From Deltaproteobacteria bacterium (GTDB lineage Bacteria; Desulfobacterota; Desulfobacteria; Desulfobacterales; Desulfosarcinaceae), in assembly GCA_021824175.1 (NCBI GenBank), contig JAKALP010000008.1, forward strand, positions 185,603 through 249,602: a stretch of DNA of 64,000 nucleotides. The letters are read 5' to 3'. This document shows, in pieces, positions 44,440 through 54,387 of this stretch. How positions within the stretch are numbered: the first letter of the stretch is position 1; the number at the start of each line of letters is the position of its first letter. The position numbers and the translations under genes are program-made. The notes beneath the pieces are model-generated. The model was not told the origin of the DNA. It worked only from the letters and a program-made list of their open reading frames with translations, and ran no database searches.

Positions 44440-47400
44440 TTATTCAATTTGTCGGAGGTTCAGATTTGCCAACTTTAATCCAAAATTCTTCATACTATAA
44501 ATGGTCAGCCCATCCACATGCAACCAACCGTCGGCCATGATGACGGGTTCCGGGCCGTCCTGGATCCTCGTGATTACTGCATCCACCTGGACTTTCTGAT
44601 TGGTTGGGATCACTTGGCCGCGGTATTGCCACCCATGGGCGGCATTCGTCACCATTTCAAAACGACGGGCGGCAGTCAATTGGGGCCATTGCTGGAGCGC
44701 GGCGAATTTGATGAGCTGCAAAAACGATTCAACGCCCAAGGAGCCAGGGCACACCGGGTCCTGGTAAAAATGGGCTTTGAAAAACCACTCATCCGGATTG
44801 ACTATTTTGGAACCGCGCACATACCCCAGGCCATGAGGTCCACCTTGGGGATTATATAGATCTACACCGTCGATCATACGCAGGGCCTTGGCCGGCATTT
44901 GCAACCCGGTGGGATGATGGATCTGGCCCTTGAGCGCAGCCTGGGGCGTGAACGGGGCATCATCCTTAAATACTTGCTGCTGATTATGCCTCAAATCATC
45001 GGCAGTGGGGGTGTAGTGGGCTTCGCGCAATCCTACCTGCTGGGCCAAGGCTTGATGGGTAAAAAAACCAAAATAGGTGTTGCCAGTATAAATAAGGCCA
45101 TCGGCTGACAATACTTCGAAATCGAAGTGCTCGATGATCATGTCCGCGGCTTCGGATACTTTGGTGATGCGGGAACGCATGGTTAAAGTTTGACCCTTAG
45201 GCAGTATATTGGCATGCTGGGTGGCGTTGCCGCCCAAGTTGCGGAATTTCAGATCCTTATTGCTTTTTAAAGCAGAGCCGACATAAGCCGCCAGCCAACC
45301 ACATGGCTGCAGAGCTATTTCCAAAAGCACGCAAAACGGCATCACGCCGCTACGGTCGGCCGCAAAATACCATTCATCGGCAGGCAGATCGTATTCTGCT
45401 TGGACCCAGCCGTCGGCCTTGAGCACCCATGGCGGGGGTTCGATGGCAACCACGCGATCCATGAAGCAATAAGGTGGACCTGGCAATCGGGCGATTTTGC
45501 GTTCGCGGTCGAAGATGCGGTAGGGCTCCCCATAGGCCTTAGAGGGGCTGCCCACCGCGAATTCCAGAATGTGCTCCTTGGAAAATATTGCTTTGGTTTT
45601 GGGTGAATCGGTCGTAAAAATTTCTTCTTTTCCTGCGGCGGTCCGGGCGGCTGAAGATGTTCTTTGCCGCCAAAACGATACGATCTCTTCTCCCGTCACG
45701 CCGCTCATCTGCATGGACATGTCTTTGAAGAATACGATGTAGTCGCCGTCGGCATACATGTGAGCGTCAGCCAGAACATAGGGTTCCGGGCGGTAGCCGA
45801 TCTCCTTTACTTCCACCGTGTAGTGCACGTGGCGGGTGCTGGGGGTCACGGGCCCGCGGCATTTGAGGCGGCAGGGGACACCTTGCACTGGCTCGTAGCA
45901 CACATCAGTCTTTTTAGTGATCCATCCCAGCCGCAGCAGCAATACTCGCAGGGTGTGAGCGCAACACTCGTACATCAAGGTGCCGGGCATTACTTTGTCA
46001 TCCACAAAGTGGCAGGTGAGAAACCAATCATCAGGATGTATATCTGCTTCGGCCGTGATGCAACCTAAGCCCCACCGCCCGCCGTTCGGTTCCAGTGAAA
46101 CCACACGATCGATGAGACGCATGCGGCCGCTGGGCAAGCGCAGGGCGGGAGGCAACTCAACTTTTTCAAATAGAAGTCCGAAACAGCGGCTGGCATCACC
46201 GGCTCTGAGTGCGTCGAGTTGGGCCTCATCATAGGATACTTTTTCTAAAGGAAGCAGAGATGAGTATGGAGTACCTCTCAATCGGAGGTTTGCGGCACGG
46301 TCCTCTTCGGTAAGAATTATTCCACCGGAGTTTTGCACTTCTGATTGGGTGAAAAAACCGGCACAGCCATCGGTCATGGTGATCAGGTGTTGATCTCCAA
46401 TGTAACCTTCGAATCGGAAGAAGAAAAGAAAAGTGGCACCTTGTCTGACGAATTTATCAATGTGAATATCATAGCGAATGGTTTCGCCAGGGCGAGGCAG
46501 TCCGCGATGGAATTGGATCTTGGCATCGAGCAGCCGATACGATCGATCTCCTTGGACCTGGTGGTCGATCCCCAAATAGCTGCTCAGAAAAAGATCGGCT
46601 TGGCCGGCTTCCACGGAGATGCATACCGGCGCGCGGTCACCATCCAAATACCATGCGCCTGGAAGCACATCATGTTCAGTGATAATTCTTCCGGGGCCAA
46701 GACTACATTTCTCTCCTTCTACTATTAGAATGCGATCCACCAGCATCAATGGTTCATCGGGCAAGCGCACTCGGACTTTATATGTATCGATAATGTCGAA
46801 TTGGTGTCCGAGAACTTTGCCAGCTGATCCCACTGCAAATTGCAGACATTGTGCTCGGGTGAAGGCGACTGGAGCAATGGGCTCGCCAAAATGGCCTGCG
46901 CTACTATTTCTGTCGTTGGGGAATGATGGGGATCGAAGATCGATTTCTTCTCCGGCTAACATTCCGAGGAGTTGATTTTGCAGATGGAAGGTCGCACCAA
47001 ATTGCCGTGTCATCTCATTTGATAGCTGTAGAAACTGTTCATGGGCTTGGGCCGTGGCAGCGGCATTGGCACTCAATTCGGTCATCATGGTTTGCAGCCG
47101 CTCGATTTCAGGCGGTATCTTCACAGCCTGGGTTGGTTGACTCTCATACGCTGGCGGGGGCGTAATGAGCTGATCGGGCCGGACAATCTCTTCGATGACT
47201 TCCGATGGCTTTGCTTTTACCGGTAGTGGCGGCAATAAAATCGGTGCTCCCCCCACCTGTACGCGAATGGCGTTCGCACTTGGTGCTCGCTTGGGGAAGA
47301 AATGGTTTTCAGGATAGCCGTAGAGAAAATCCAGGTCAATTTTAACTCCAGCGGCGGCTAAATTTCCAAGACACTTGAGCAGAGTAAGGATTTCATCTTC

Positions 47401-50400
47401 GCCGCGCATGTGGGCGGCGACGGCCAAATGAGGTTTGTCGTTCAGAATCTGGCGGATCATGCGAGTACATGACGATTGGGGGCCGACTTCGAGAAAAAGA
47501 CGTACCCCATCATCATATGCCTGCCGAATGGTGCGGGGGAAGTCAAAACCCTCCAGAGCTTGTCGCTTGATAGAATCCGCAGCCGCAATCGAGGTCAAAT
47601 CGTATGCCTGTCCGCGGGCACAGCTGTAGAAACGCACACCTGGTATTGCAGTGGTTGGGAATCGGTGCAGATCTTCATAGGCCTGGGCCACTGGCCGGGC
47701 GGCATCACAATGAACCGTCACCACACCATCCAGGTCAAGGGCTTCACACTTAAGTTTCTGAATCGCTTCGGCCACCTGTTCATGAAGCCCGCCGATAACG
47801 CATTCGTTTGGGGTGTTGATGATCAGTCGACGCACATGGGGGATGTCGGCAATAGCTTCATCCACCTGGCTGGACGGCCGATTGACGACTGCCACACGCC
47901 ACTGTACCGGCTGATCTTGCGGCAAATTCCATGCTTGGCGCAACGATCGGCAAGCACCAGTGAGTTGATTTTTAAAAAGATCTGATTCAGACAAGCGCCC
48001 GAGCATCTTTCCTTGGTCTGTCCAGGCCCCTGTAGCGAATAGGCCAGCCGACTCACCCAAACTGTATCCGATGACCGCATCTGGGTGGACATTACTTCTT
48101 TCTAATAATTTGGTCATTTGGACGCCGAATACTACTTGTCCGAAAATGCCATGCAATGGGTCGGCGCTGATTGCCTGGTAACTTTGGCGCTGCCAACCAG
48201 GATGCCAATCCGTACGCCAAGGATCATAGAGGTGGGGAAGCATTTGGGACTTAAGATAATCCGTCCGTGAATGCATGTTTCGTAGAATCTCGGGAAAGTG
48301 GGCGCCCAAGGTACGACCCATCCCGACATCGTGACATCCGGAGCCAGGGTAGATAAAAGCAATTCTTCCATTGGGCAATAATTTTTCGGGATAATAGCTA
48401 ATACCGCCGCGCGCGGCCATTGACAGGATTTGATTTTCTTGAATGGCTTGGCGCCCTTCGATGATTCGGGTCCGCAAATTTTCCGGCGAGTGCGCCAAAA
48501 TAGCCATGGACAAGCCCTCTGTTTTCACTTGACCGCTTTTGCGAAACCATTGGTGCCCGAGTTCTTCCATGGTCCCATAGGCTTCCACGCCAGAACGGAT
48601 CTTGTGCTGTTGGACCATGATTTCAAGTTGATCCAGATGGCTCAATAGATCGTTGGTGTTAGCGCCCTTGACAATAAACAGCCCATAAGGCAAGGGGCCC
48701 ATGGGCCGACGCCGTTGATCTTCATAATGGGCAGTCTCATCCGGGATATTCTCCCCTGGTTCACTTAATATGGCGTGCATGCAGTTGCCATCGATGGTCA
48801 TGGCCGCCACAGTGGCCCTCCGAGTCTCTTTGCCGCGATTGCTGCTCCAGTAGGTCGCTTGTCTGGGAAAGAAAAAGGGAGCGTCCTTCCATGAAGTAAG
48901 ACGAGGCTCACTATATTGGATTGTTGGGGGTATGATTTGGTGAAAAAGGGAAATGGCGGTCATGGTCAGCGAAGCCAGGCCGGATGTTACTCCGCTGTGG
49001 CCGGATATCGATTTAAGGGTGCTGATCGCTGAACAATTCTCCGGAGAGTGGGACTCGGATTGGAAAAAACTGTTCAGTGCTTCGGCTTCAATGTCATCCT
49101 CCGACGGAATGCCGCTGCCATGGGCAGCCACCAGACTGATTTCGTTGGCGGATACACTTGAATCATGAAGAGCGCTTTCCAATGAGCGTATATAAGCGGA
49201 AGAGGAAGCGCCCATTTTTCCGCCATGGGCGCCGCCAATACCACTGATAACGGCGTAAATGCGGTCTTTCGCTGCGTTGGCATCTTCCAGCCGCTTGAGC
49301 ACCAGGGCCACTGCGCCTTCACTGGGAAGGGTGCCATCAGCGGACGAATCAAACGGTCGAATCTGTTTTGATAGGCTGATGATTGAAGGGGCGAAGGCTG
49401 TGGCCAGATTGCGTTCGTCGCATGTCAGGTCAACGGCTCCCACCAGCATGGCATCGCTTTGACCGGATTGCAACATGCGCATAGCAATTTCCACGGCGCG
49501 CAAACCCGATGCCTCTTCCGCTGACACTGCAAAGGAAGGTCCGCCGAAGCGGAATTCCCGCGCGATGCGGCTGGCCACGATGCCGCCCAGAGCCCCCAAT
49601 GTGCGGCTGGGAGTCAAGGGGGGGCCGCAAGCCGTTTTTGCTTGCGCGACCCATTGGTTCAGAATTGCCGCATCGATAGAAACACCCATTTCCTTTTGCC
49701 AGCGTTGAACGAGGTGGGGTAGGGTCCAGCGCAGATTGAAATTGGTGGCCTCATAATCAAATCCGATGCCGATGATCGCCCCCATGCGCTCTCTGAGCTC
49801 GCGCAAAGGCAGACCTGCATCTTGCATGGCTCCAGCGGCGGTTTTAAGCATTAATAGCTGCTGCGGCAGAATATCGGGAATTTCGCCAGGAGGGATCTGA
49901 AATTCTCCCAATTCCAAGATTACTTCATCGATAAAGCCTCCCAAACCCAGTTTTTTTTCAAAGAGAGCGAAGAGTCCTTCCTGCATTTTCCATCGGCCAG
50001 CTGGAGGTTGGGCCAGAATGGGCAAGCCATTAAATAACGCGTGCTGAAAGGCATCGAGCGAAGTAATCGTCCCTATGCAGAGGTCCATCCCCACAATCGC
50101 TATTTCAATGTTATTCCTGGATCTGGAGATCCCGGCATGGGATATTGTTTTAGGATTATTTTTTATGATGAAGGTTTTGGAGAAAGACTTCTGATAGCAT
50201 TTCTCCTCTGACCATTCTTCAAGAAGCAGATGAGCGTTGATGCCACCGAAACCAAAGGCACTGACAGCGGCCCGGCGCGGCGTGTTCACGTCCCGTCGAT
50301 TCCAAGGTTCTGGCTCGGTCTGGACTCTGAAGGGGCTGTCGATAAGCGGGCTTCCTTCGGATGGCCGTTCAAACTTGAGCGAGGGTGGCAAGATCTGATA

Positions 50401-51543
50401 ATGCAGGGCAAGCAATGTTTTAATCATACCAGCCGCACCGGCACCGGTCAGCAGGTGGCCGATCATCGATTTGATCGAACCAATCGCGCATTGTCCCTTT
50501 TGCCACTTACCATCCTGCCAAAGGGTTGTGAGGCTGCGAAGCTCTGTAGAGTCGCCTACTGGCGTGCCGGCCCCATGGCATTCGATATAATCGACATCCC
50601 AAGGATGCCATTGAGCCTGGGAATAGGCAGCTCGCATGGCGCGCACTTGACCGTCGGATTCAGGTGCCAGCAGATTGCCGCGCATGTCATTGGATAATCC
50701 AATCCCGCGGATGACTCCATAAATCGTATCTTTATCGCGGAGGGCATCTTCCAAGCGTTTTAAGATAAGGATACCAGCCCCTTCGCCGACCACCAACCCA
50801 TCGGCGGACCGGTCGAATGGAGCACATCGACCCGAAGGAGAAAGAGCCCGCAGCTGACTAAAACCGATTTGCGTATAAAGGTTATCCGCGGCGGACACTC
50901 CTCCCGTGATTATTGCGTCTGCTCGATATGATTGAAGTTCATCACAGGCCAGCTTAACCGCATATAGTGACGATGCGCAGGCGGCGTCAATAGAATAGGT
51001 GCCTCCCCCAAGTTCCAACACTTGGGCGATCAGAGCCGCTGGCATGGCCACGACTCGCCCTGCAAACGTATTGGCGGAGGAATAAAGCGGATCGAACATT
51101 GGCCTGAGGCCCAACTGCGATTCAAATAAACGCTGTGAAAACGTGGTTGAATAAAATGTCGGAAGCGCAATAGCAGCGAGAATTGTTCCAATTCGACTTC
51201 GATCTGTTTTTTCAAGCCGGCATTTGTGAAATGCCTCAATTGCGGAAAGTGCCGTCCAACGAAAGAGTGGGTCTAATTTATCAAAGTTAAGAAGCTTCTC
51301 GGCTTCAATTCCATTCGCATTAATTTCAGTCTGTGTAACAAGACAAGCATGCTTCGAGTAGGCTTTATCCGTTGCCGGCTGGGGTTCAAAAAAATAACCC
51401 CCATCGCCGTTCCAGCGTTCGCTTGGTATCTCTAAGGTTGTGTCAATTTTGTCGAATATATTATTCCAAAACTGATCGATTCCGGTAGCACCCGGAAAGA
51501 CACCCGAAATAGCTACAACAGCGATTGGTGATTTTTGGATCAT
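44440..51543 (-). CDS. pfaC: PUFA synthase subunit PfaC with fused acyltransferase (KS-CLF-AT-4 hotdogs)
   Basis: The 2367-residue protein has an N-terminal ketosynthase (about 1-450, Cys189 in DAACASS, ECHGAGT, IGHLLTGAGA), a chain-length-factor-like second KS (about 475-935) in which the active Cys is Glu677 (AEEASG), an acyltransferase (about 1055-1380, GYSLGES with Ser1161), and a C-terminal series of four FabA-like hotdog repeats (about 1590-2360). In the hotdogs two are catalytically plausible (CHFVDDKVMPG with His1845, and AHFYQDPVCPG with His2258) and the two preceding them lack the His. This matches the pseudo-DH/DH pairs of PfaC. The AT between CLF and DH corresponds to PfaB in Shewanella; myxobacterial Pfa3 has a similar order. 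It heads the pfaC-oleABCD operon. Confidence 0.92.
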   Translation of the reverse strand: MIQKSPIAVVAISGVFPGATGIDQFWNNIFDKIDTTLEIPSERWNGDGGYFFEPQPATDKAYSKHACLVTQTEINANGIEAEKLLNFDKLDPLFRWTALSAIEAFHKCRLEKTDRSRIGTILAAIALPTFYSTTFSQRLFESQLGLRPMFDPLYSSANTFAGRVVAMPAALIAQVLELGGGTYSIDAACASSLYAVKLACDELQSYRADAIITGGVSAADNLYTQIGFSQLRALSPSGRCAPFDRSADGLVVGEGAGILILKRLEDALRDKDTIYGVIRGIGLSNDMRGNLLAPESDGQVRAMRAAYSQAQWHPWDVDYIECHGAGTPVGDSTELRSLTTLWQDGKWQKGQCAIGSIKSMIGHLLTGAGAAGMIKTLLALHYQILPPSLKFERPSEGSPLIDSPFRVQTEPEPWNRRDVNTPRRAAVSAFGFGGINAHLLLEEWSEEKCYQKSFSKTFIIKNNPKTISHAGISRSRNNIEIAIVGMDLCIGTITSLDAFQHALFNGLPILAQPPAGRWKMQEGLFALFEKKLGLGGFIDEVILELGEFQIPPGEIPDILPQQLLMLKTAAGAMQDAGLPLRELRERMGAIIGIGFDYEATNFNLRWTLPHLVQRWQKEMGVSIDAAILNQWVAQAKTACGPPLTPSRTLGALGGIVASRIAREFRFGGPSFAVSAEEASGLRAVEIAMRMLQSGQSDAMLVGAVDLTCDERNLATAFAPSIISLSKQIRPFDSSADGTLPSEGAVALVLKRLEDANAAKDRIYAVISGIGGAHGGKMGASSSAYIRSLESALHDSSVSANEISLVAAHGSGIPSEDDIEAEALNSFFQSESHSPENCSAISTLKSISGHSGVTSGLASLTMTAISLFHQIIPPTIQYSEPRLTSWKDAPFFFPRQATYWSSNRGKETRRATVAAMTIDGNCMHAILSEPGENIPDETAHYEDQRRRPMGPLPYGLFIVKGANTNDLLSHLDQLEIMVQQHKIRSGVEAYGTMEELGHQWFRKSGQVKTEGLSMAILAHSPENLRTRIIEGRQAIQENQILSMAARGGISYYPEKLLPNGRIAFIYPGSGCHDVGMGRTLGAHFPEILRNMHSRTDYLKSQMLPHLYDPWRTDWHPGWQRQSYQAISADPLHGIFGQVVFGVQMTKLLERSNVHPDAVIGYSLGESAGLFATGAWTDQGKMLGRLSESDLFKNQLTGACRSLRQAWNLPQDQPVQWRVAVVNRPSSQVDEAIADIPHVRRLIINTPNECVIGGLHEQVAEAIQKLKCEALDLDGVVTVHCDAARPVAQAYEDLHRFPTTAIPGVRFYSCARGQAYDLTSIAAADSIKRQALEGFDFPRTIRQAYDDGVRLFLEVGPQSSCTRMIRQILNDKPHLAVAAHMRGEDEILTLLKCLGNLAAAGVKIDLDFLYGYPENHFFPKRAPSANAIRVQVGGAPILLPPLPVKAKPSEVIEEIVRPDQLITPPPAYESQPTQAVKIPPEIERLQTMMTELSANAAATAQAHEQFLQLSNEMTRQFGATFHLQNQLLGMLAGEEIDLRSPSFPNDRNSSAGHFGEPIAPVAFTRAQCLQFAVGSAGKVLGHQFDIIDTYKVRVRLPDEPLMLVDRILIVEGEKCSLGPGRIITEHDVLPGAWYLDGDRAPVCISVEAGQADLFLSSYLGIDHQVQGDRSYRLLDAKIQFHRGLPRPGETIRYDIHIDKFVRQGATFLFFFRFEGYIGDQHLITMTDGCAGFFTQSEVQNSGGIILTEEDRAANLRLRGTPYSSLLPLEKVSYDEAQLDALRAGDASRCFGLLFEKVELPPALRLPSGRMRLIDRVVSLEPNGGRWGLGCITAEADIHPDDWFLTCHFVDDKVMPGTLMYECCAHTLRVLLLRLGWITKKTDVCYEPVQGVPCRLKCRGPVTPSTRHVHYTVEVKEIGYRPEPYVLADAHMYADGDYIVFFKDMSMQMSGVTGEEIVSFWRQRTSSAARTAAGKEEIFTTDSPKTKAIFSKEHILEFAVGSPSKAYGEPYRIFDRERKIARLPGPPYCFMDRVVAIEPPPWVLKADGWVQAEYDLPADEWYFAADRSGVMPFCVLLEIALQPCGWLAAYVGSALKSNKDLKFRNLGGNATQHANILPKGQTLTMRSRITKVSEAADMIIEHFDFEVLSADGLIYTGNTYFGFFTHQALAQQVGLREAHYTPTADDLRHNQQQVFKDDAPFTPQAALKGQIHHPTGLQMPAKALRMIDGVDLYNPQGGPHGLGYVRGSKIVNPDEWFFKAHFYQDPVCPGSLGVESFLQLIKFAALQQWPQLTAARRFEMVTNAAHGWQYRGQVIPTNQKVQVDAVITRIQDGPEPVIMADGWLHVDGLTIYSMKNFGLKLANLNLRQIE

Positions 51544-51903
51544 GACAGCATAAGCTTATTATTCTGATATAATTTAAAAAAAGATCATATATCCGAGGAA
51601 AACAGTTTAGGCAAGGTAAAACCAGAAATTGCCGACCATTCATTTCCCGCCGCACTTTTTATTGGGTCATGTGAGTGAACATTCTTTGTTGTGGAGCATA
51701 AGCGCTAATTTTAACATATAGATATTACAATATGTATTGGGCGATATTACCTAAATAGGCACCGTATTAAACCCCAAAATTAATAGTATTGACAGCCGAC
51801 CAACATCTTGTATTGTAAGCACAATTTCACAGATTGGGCGCAAAGAGCTTCTACGGCACTTTGCAAGAGAGGGCAATCGAGAGAATTCCGGAAGGGAGGT
51901 ATG
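51544..51903. other. Divergent promoter region of pfaC and comEA-like gene
   Basis: This 360-base AT-rich stretch has no credible gene. Noted features are a short inverted repeat ACATAT/ATATGT (51714-51735) and a sigma-70-like promoter for the comEA-like gene at 51789-51816. A clear promoter and Shine-Dalgarno sequence for pfaC on the minus strand were not found. Confidence 0.5.
51789..51816 (+). promoter_or_regulatory. Sigma-70-like promoter upstream of comEA-like gene
   Basis: TTGACA (51789-51794) is followed after 16 bases by TATTGT (51811-51816, four of six matches). It lies about 90 bases before the ATG of the comEA-like gene. Confidence 0.5.
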
Positions 51904-52221
51904 ATGAAACAAAAGGTTATGGCTCTGATGACTATGATGACAGTAGCACTGGTAATGGCATTAGCGGCTCCGGTTCTAGCCGAGGAGGAGGCCGCTGCAC
52001 CCGTTAAGTCGATGGGCAAGGTAAACATCAATACAGCCTCAATCGAACAACTCATGAGTATGGATGGCATTGGCGAAGCTTATGCAAAACGGATCGTCTC
52101 TTATCGTGAAAAAAACGGGCCCTTCCAAACTCCCGAAGACCTAATGAAAGTCAAAGGCATCGGCCAAAAAACCTTTGATGCCAATAAGGACAGAATTGTG
52201 GTCAAGGGCAGCAAGCAGTAG
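51904..52221 (+). CDS. Exported ComEA-like helix-hairpin-helix protein
   Basis: The 105-residue protein has a signal peptide ([20 protein letters not shown]...LAEE) and a C-terminal ComEA-type domain with two helix-hairpin-helix motifs ([37 protein letters not shown]). It would bind double-stranded DNA in the periplasm, as in DNA uptake, though no other com genes are nearby. GGAGG lies just before two tandem ATGs (51901, 51904); the second has better spacing. A strong terminator follows. Confidence 0.9.
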   Translation: MKQKVMALMTMMTVALVMALAAPVLAEEEAAAPVKSMGKVNINTASIEQLMSMDGIGEAYAKRIVSYREKNGPFQTPEDLMKVKGIGQKTFDANKDRIVVKGSKQ

Positions 52222-52545
52222 TAATTTTAGGTGAGATTGTTTTCTTTAATAAAAGATCAGAAACGACTCCAATTGTTTCTGATCTTTTTTTATCTTAGTC
52301 AGGTGCAAAGTAAAAGGATAGGCAGTCTGGTTTTTAACATTTTTGGATCACCTCTTTCAGGGAAAGTTTCCTTACAATTTTTTATTGACAAGGACATTTA
52401 TATATGTTCAAAGGCTGAACAACCAGGCTGGCTTAATCTCCTCCGTGATGTCGGGACGTGAACTCTCCTTGTCGGCTTATTGGCAATTACAGCCTGCCCC
52501 GGCTGGTTTGGCAAAATCTACAAATCGTATATCGTTTTATAAGAA
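52222..52545. other. Intergenic leader of the polysaccharide island
   Basis: Apart from the terminator at 52251-52293 I see no gene. Composition shifts to AT-rich from here onwards. No JUMPstart/ops motif (GGCGGTAG) was found on reading. Confidence 0.5.
52251..52293 (+). terminator. Rho-independent terminator after comEA-like gene
   Basis: A perfect 14-base stem, AAAAGATCAGAAAC (52251-52264) with GTTTCTGATCTTTT (52275-52288), followed by further T residues. Confidence 0.9.
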
Positions 52546-53184
52546 TTGTTCTTGGAATTCACCAAGCGGAGCTATGAGAATCAACATCACTCAGGGCCAA
52601 ATGTGGATCAGCAAGAGATAAAAATTTTAAAATTGTTTGATGCATTAATCGAGAATAACTCCCAAAGTCAACGGGATCTCTCGAAGAAACTTAATTATTC
52701 CTTAGGAATTGTAAATTCCATATTAAAGCAAACCATTAAAAAGGGATATATTAAAGTTGTATCTGGGGATAGAGGTAGATTAAAATACAATTTAACACTG
52801 AGTGGAAAAGCAAGAAGATCAATACTGTCTTATGAATATGTCCTATACTCAATACGATACTACAACGAAACTCGAAATAAAATCAAAACTCTTTTTTGCA
52901 AATTTGAAGAAGATAAAATAAAAGCAATTATATTAATTGGAACGGGAGAATTGGCGGAGATCGCCTACATCACCGCAAAAGAAAAATGCTTAGTTATAAA
53001 TGGCATCATTGATGACAAAAATTTAAATTTTCGATTCATTGATTTACCAATACTCGATCTTTCAATTCTTAACCAGAACCAATATGATGCAGTTGTTATT
53101 ACAGACATAGAAAATGCGCCAACAATAAAAAACCATCTAATTCAAAAAGGGGTTGCAAAAGAAATGATTTTCGAAGTCATATAA
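52546..53184 (+). CDS. Winged-helix regulator with Rossmann-like C-terminal domain
   Basis: The protein of up to 212 residues has an N-terminal winged-helix domain (ALIENNSQSQRDLSKKLNYS, TIKKGYIKVV, LTLSGKARR), like the MarR-type regulators that sit before EPS genes. It has a C-terminal part of about 90 residues (IKAIILIGTGELAEIAYITA; LVINGIIDDKN) that resembles a CoA/nucleotide-binding Rossmann unit. The start used is TTG 52546; a GTG at 52603 with AGGG upstream is a good alternative. As first gene of the island it may regulate it. AT-rich compared with the genes before it. Confidence 0.7.
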   Translation: MFLEFTKRSYENQHHSGPNVDQQEIKILKLFDALIENNSQSQRDLSKKLNYSLGIVNSILKQTIKKGYIKVVSGDRGRLKYNLTLSGKARRSILSYEYVLYSIRYYNETRNKIKTLFCKFEEDKIKAIILIGTGELAEIAYITAKEKCLVINGIIDDKNLNFRFIDLPILDLSILNQNQYDAVVITDIENAPTIKNHLIQKGVAKEMIFEVI

Positions 53185-53223
53185 AGGGATGATTTCGACT
53201 TGCATTTCTATGGCAGTAAATAA

Positions 53224-54339
53224 ATGACTTTTAAGGAATTAAGCAACGCTTATCGCGGTAAAAGAGTTCTTGTGACTGGACACACGGGATTTAAAGGCTC
53301 ATGGCTGTCAATCTGGCTTAAAGAGCTAGGCGCAAATGTGATTGGATACTCTCTTGACCCTCCAACCAGTCCAAGCAACTTTAAGGTATGTAATCTTCAG
53401 GATCACATAACTCATGTCTGTGGTGATGTTCGCGACATCGACTTGCTCTTCAAAGTTTTTGACGAACATAAGCCTGAAATCGTCTTTCATTTAGCCGCTC
53501 AACCTATCGTTCGAGAGTCATATATTAACCCTAAATTAACTTTCGATATTAACATTGGTGGTACGGTCAATCTTCTCGAAGCGGTCCGGTGTCATGATTG
53601 TGTTGAAGTGTTCGTTAATATTACTAGTGATAAATGCTATGAAAATAAAGAATGGATTTGGGGTTACAGAGAAATCGATCCAATGGGCGGGCATGACCCG
53701 TATAGTGCATCAAAAGGTTGCTGCGAGCTGGTTTTTGCGGCCTATATGAAGTCTTTCTTTACGCCTTCCAAATCTAATCAAAGAAAAATTGGTATAGCTT
53801 CCGTTCGCGCCGGCAATGTAATCGGCGGCGGTGATTGGGCGATAGACAGACTGATTCCTGACTGTGTCCGAGCGTTGGAGGCAAATGAGACGATATGCCT
53901 TAGGAACCCTGAATCAATTCGTCCCTGGCAACATGTATTGGAACCATTAGGAGGATATCTCGTAATTGGGGCTCGCTTGCTGGAAGAGCCATTTCAATTT
54001 AGTGGTGCTTGGAATTTTGGTCCTAACGATTCGAACTATTTGCCTGTTAAAAAAGTTGTCGGTAAATTTTTGGAATTTTGGGGGCACGGGAATTGGCAAG
54101 ATATTTCAGATAAACATGAGAAGTTACATGAAGCAAAGCTGTTGAGGCTTAGTTGCGACAAGGCAAAAACATTTTTAAACTATAGCAGTATACTCTCAAT
54201 CGAAGAGTGTCTCCAATTTACAGTAGAGTGGTACAAGAAATATTGTGGAGACAATTTAAATAAAAATCTCTACAATTATTGTGCGCAACAAATTAGTACC
54301 TACATGGAAAAAAACGCAAAACGAGATGTGCTTAAATAA
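53224..54339 (+). CDS. rfbG: CDP-glucose 4,6-dehydratase
   Basis: The 371-residue extended SDR has GHTGFKGSWLSIWLKELG at the start, HLAAQPIVRESY, the YSASKGCCE catalytic motif (YxxxK) and RAGNVIGGGDWA, all typical of RfbG. It converts CDP-glucose to CDP-4-keto-6-deoxyglucose in the cytoplasm, the entry to CDP-linked deoxysugars of O-antigen or exopolysaccharide. The glucose-1-phosphate cytidylyltransferase that supplies the substrate follows 48 bases later. Codon use is AT-rich. Confidence 0.93.
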   Translation: MTFKELSNAYRGKRVLVTGHTGFKGSWLSIWLKELGANVIGYSLDPPTSPSNFKVCNLQDHITHVCGDVRDIDLLFKVFDEHKPEIVFHLAAQPIVRESYINPKLTFDINIGGTVNLLEAVRCHDCVEVFVNITSDKCYENKEWIWGYREIDPMGGHDPYSASKGCCELVFAAYMKSFFTPSKSNQRKIGIASVRAGNVIGGGDWAIDRLIPDCVRALEANETICLRNPESIRPWQHVLEPLGGYLVIGARLLEEPFQFSGAWNFGPNDSNYLPVKKVVGKFLEFWGHGNWQDISDKHEKLHEAKLLRLSCDKAKTFLNYSSILSIEECLQFTVEWYKKYCGDNLNKNLYNYCAQQISTYMEKNAKRDVLK

Positions 54340-54387
54340 AAGTAATGCACATGTCACATTTCCAACTTGATAGCAGGAGTGATTCAT

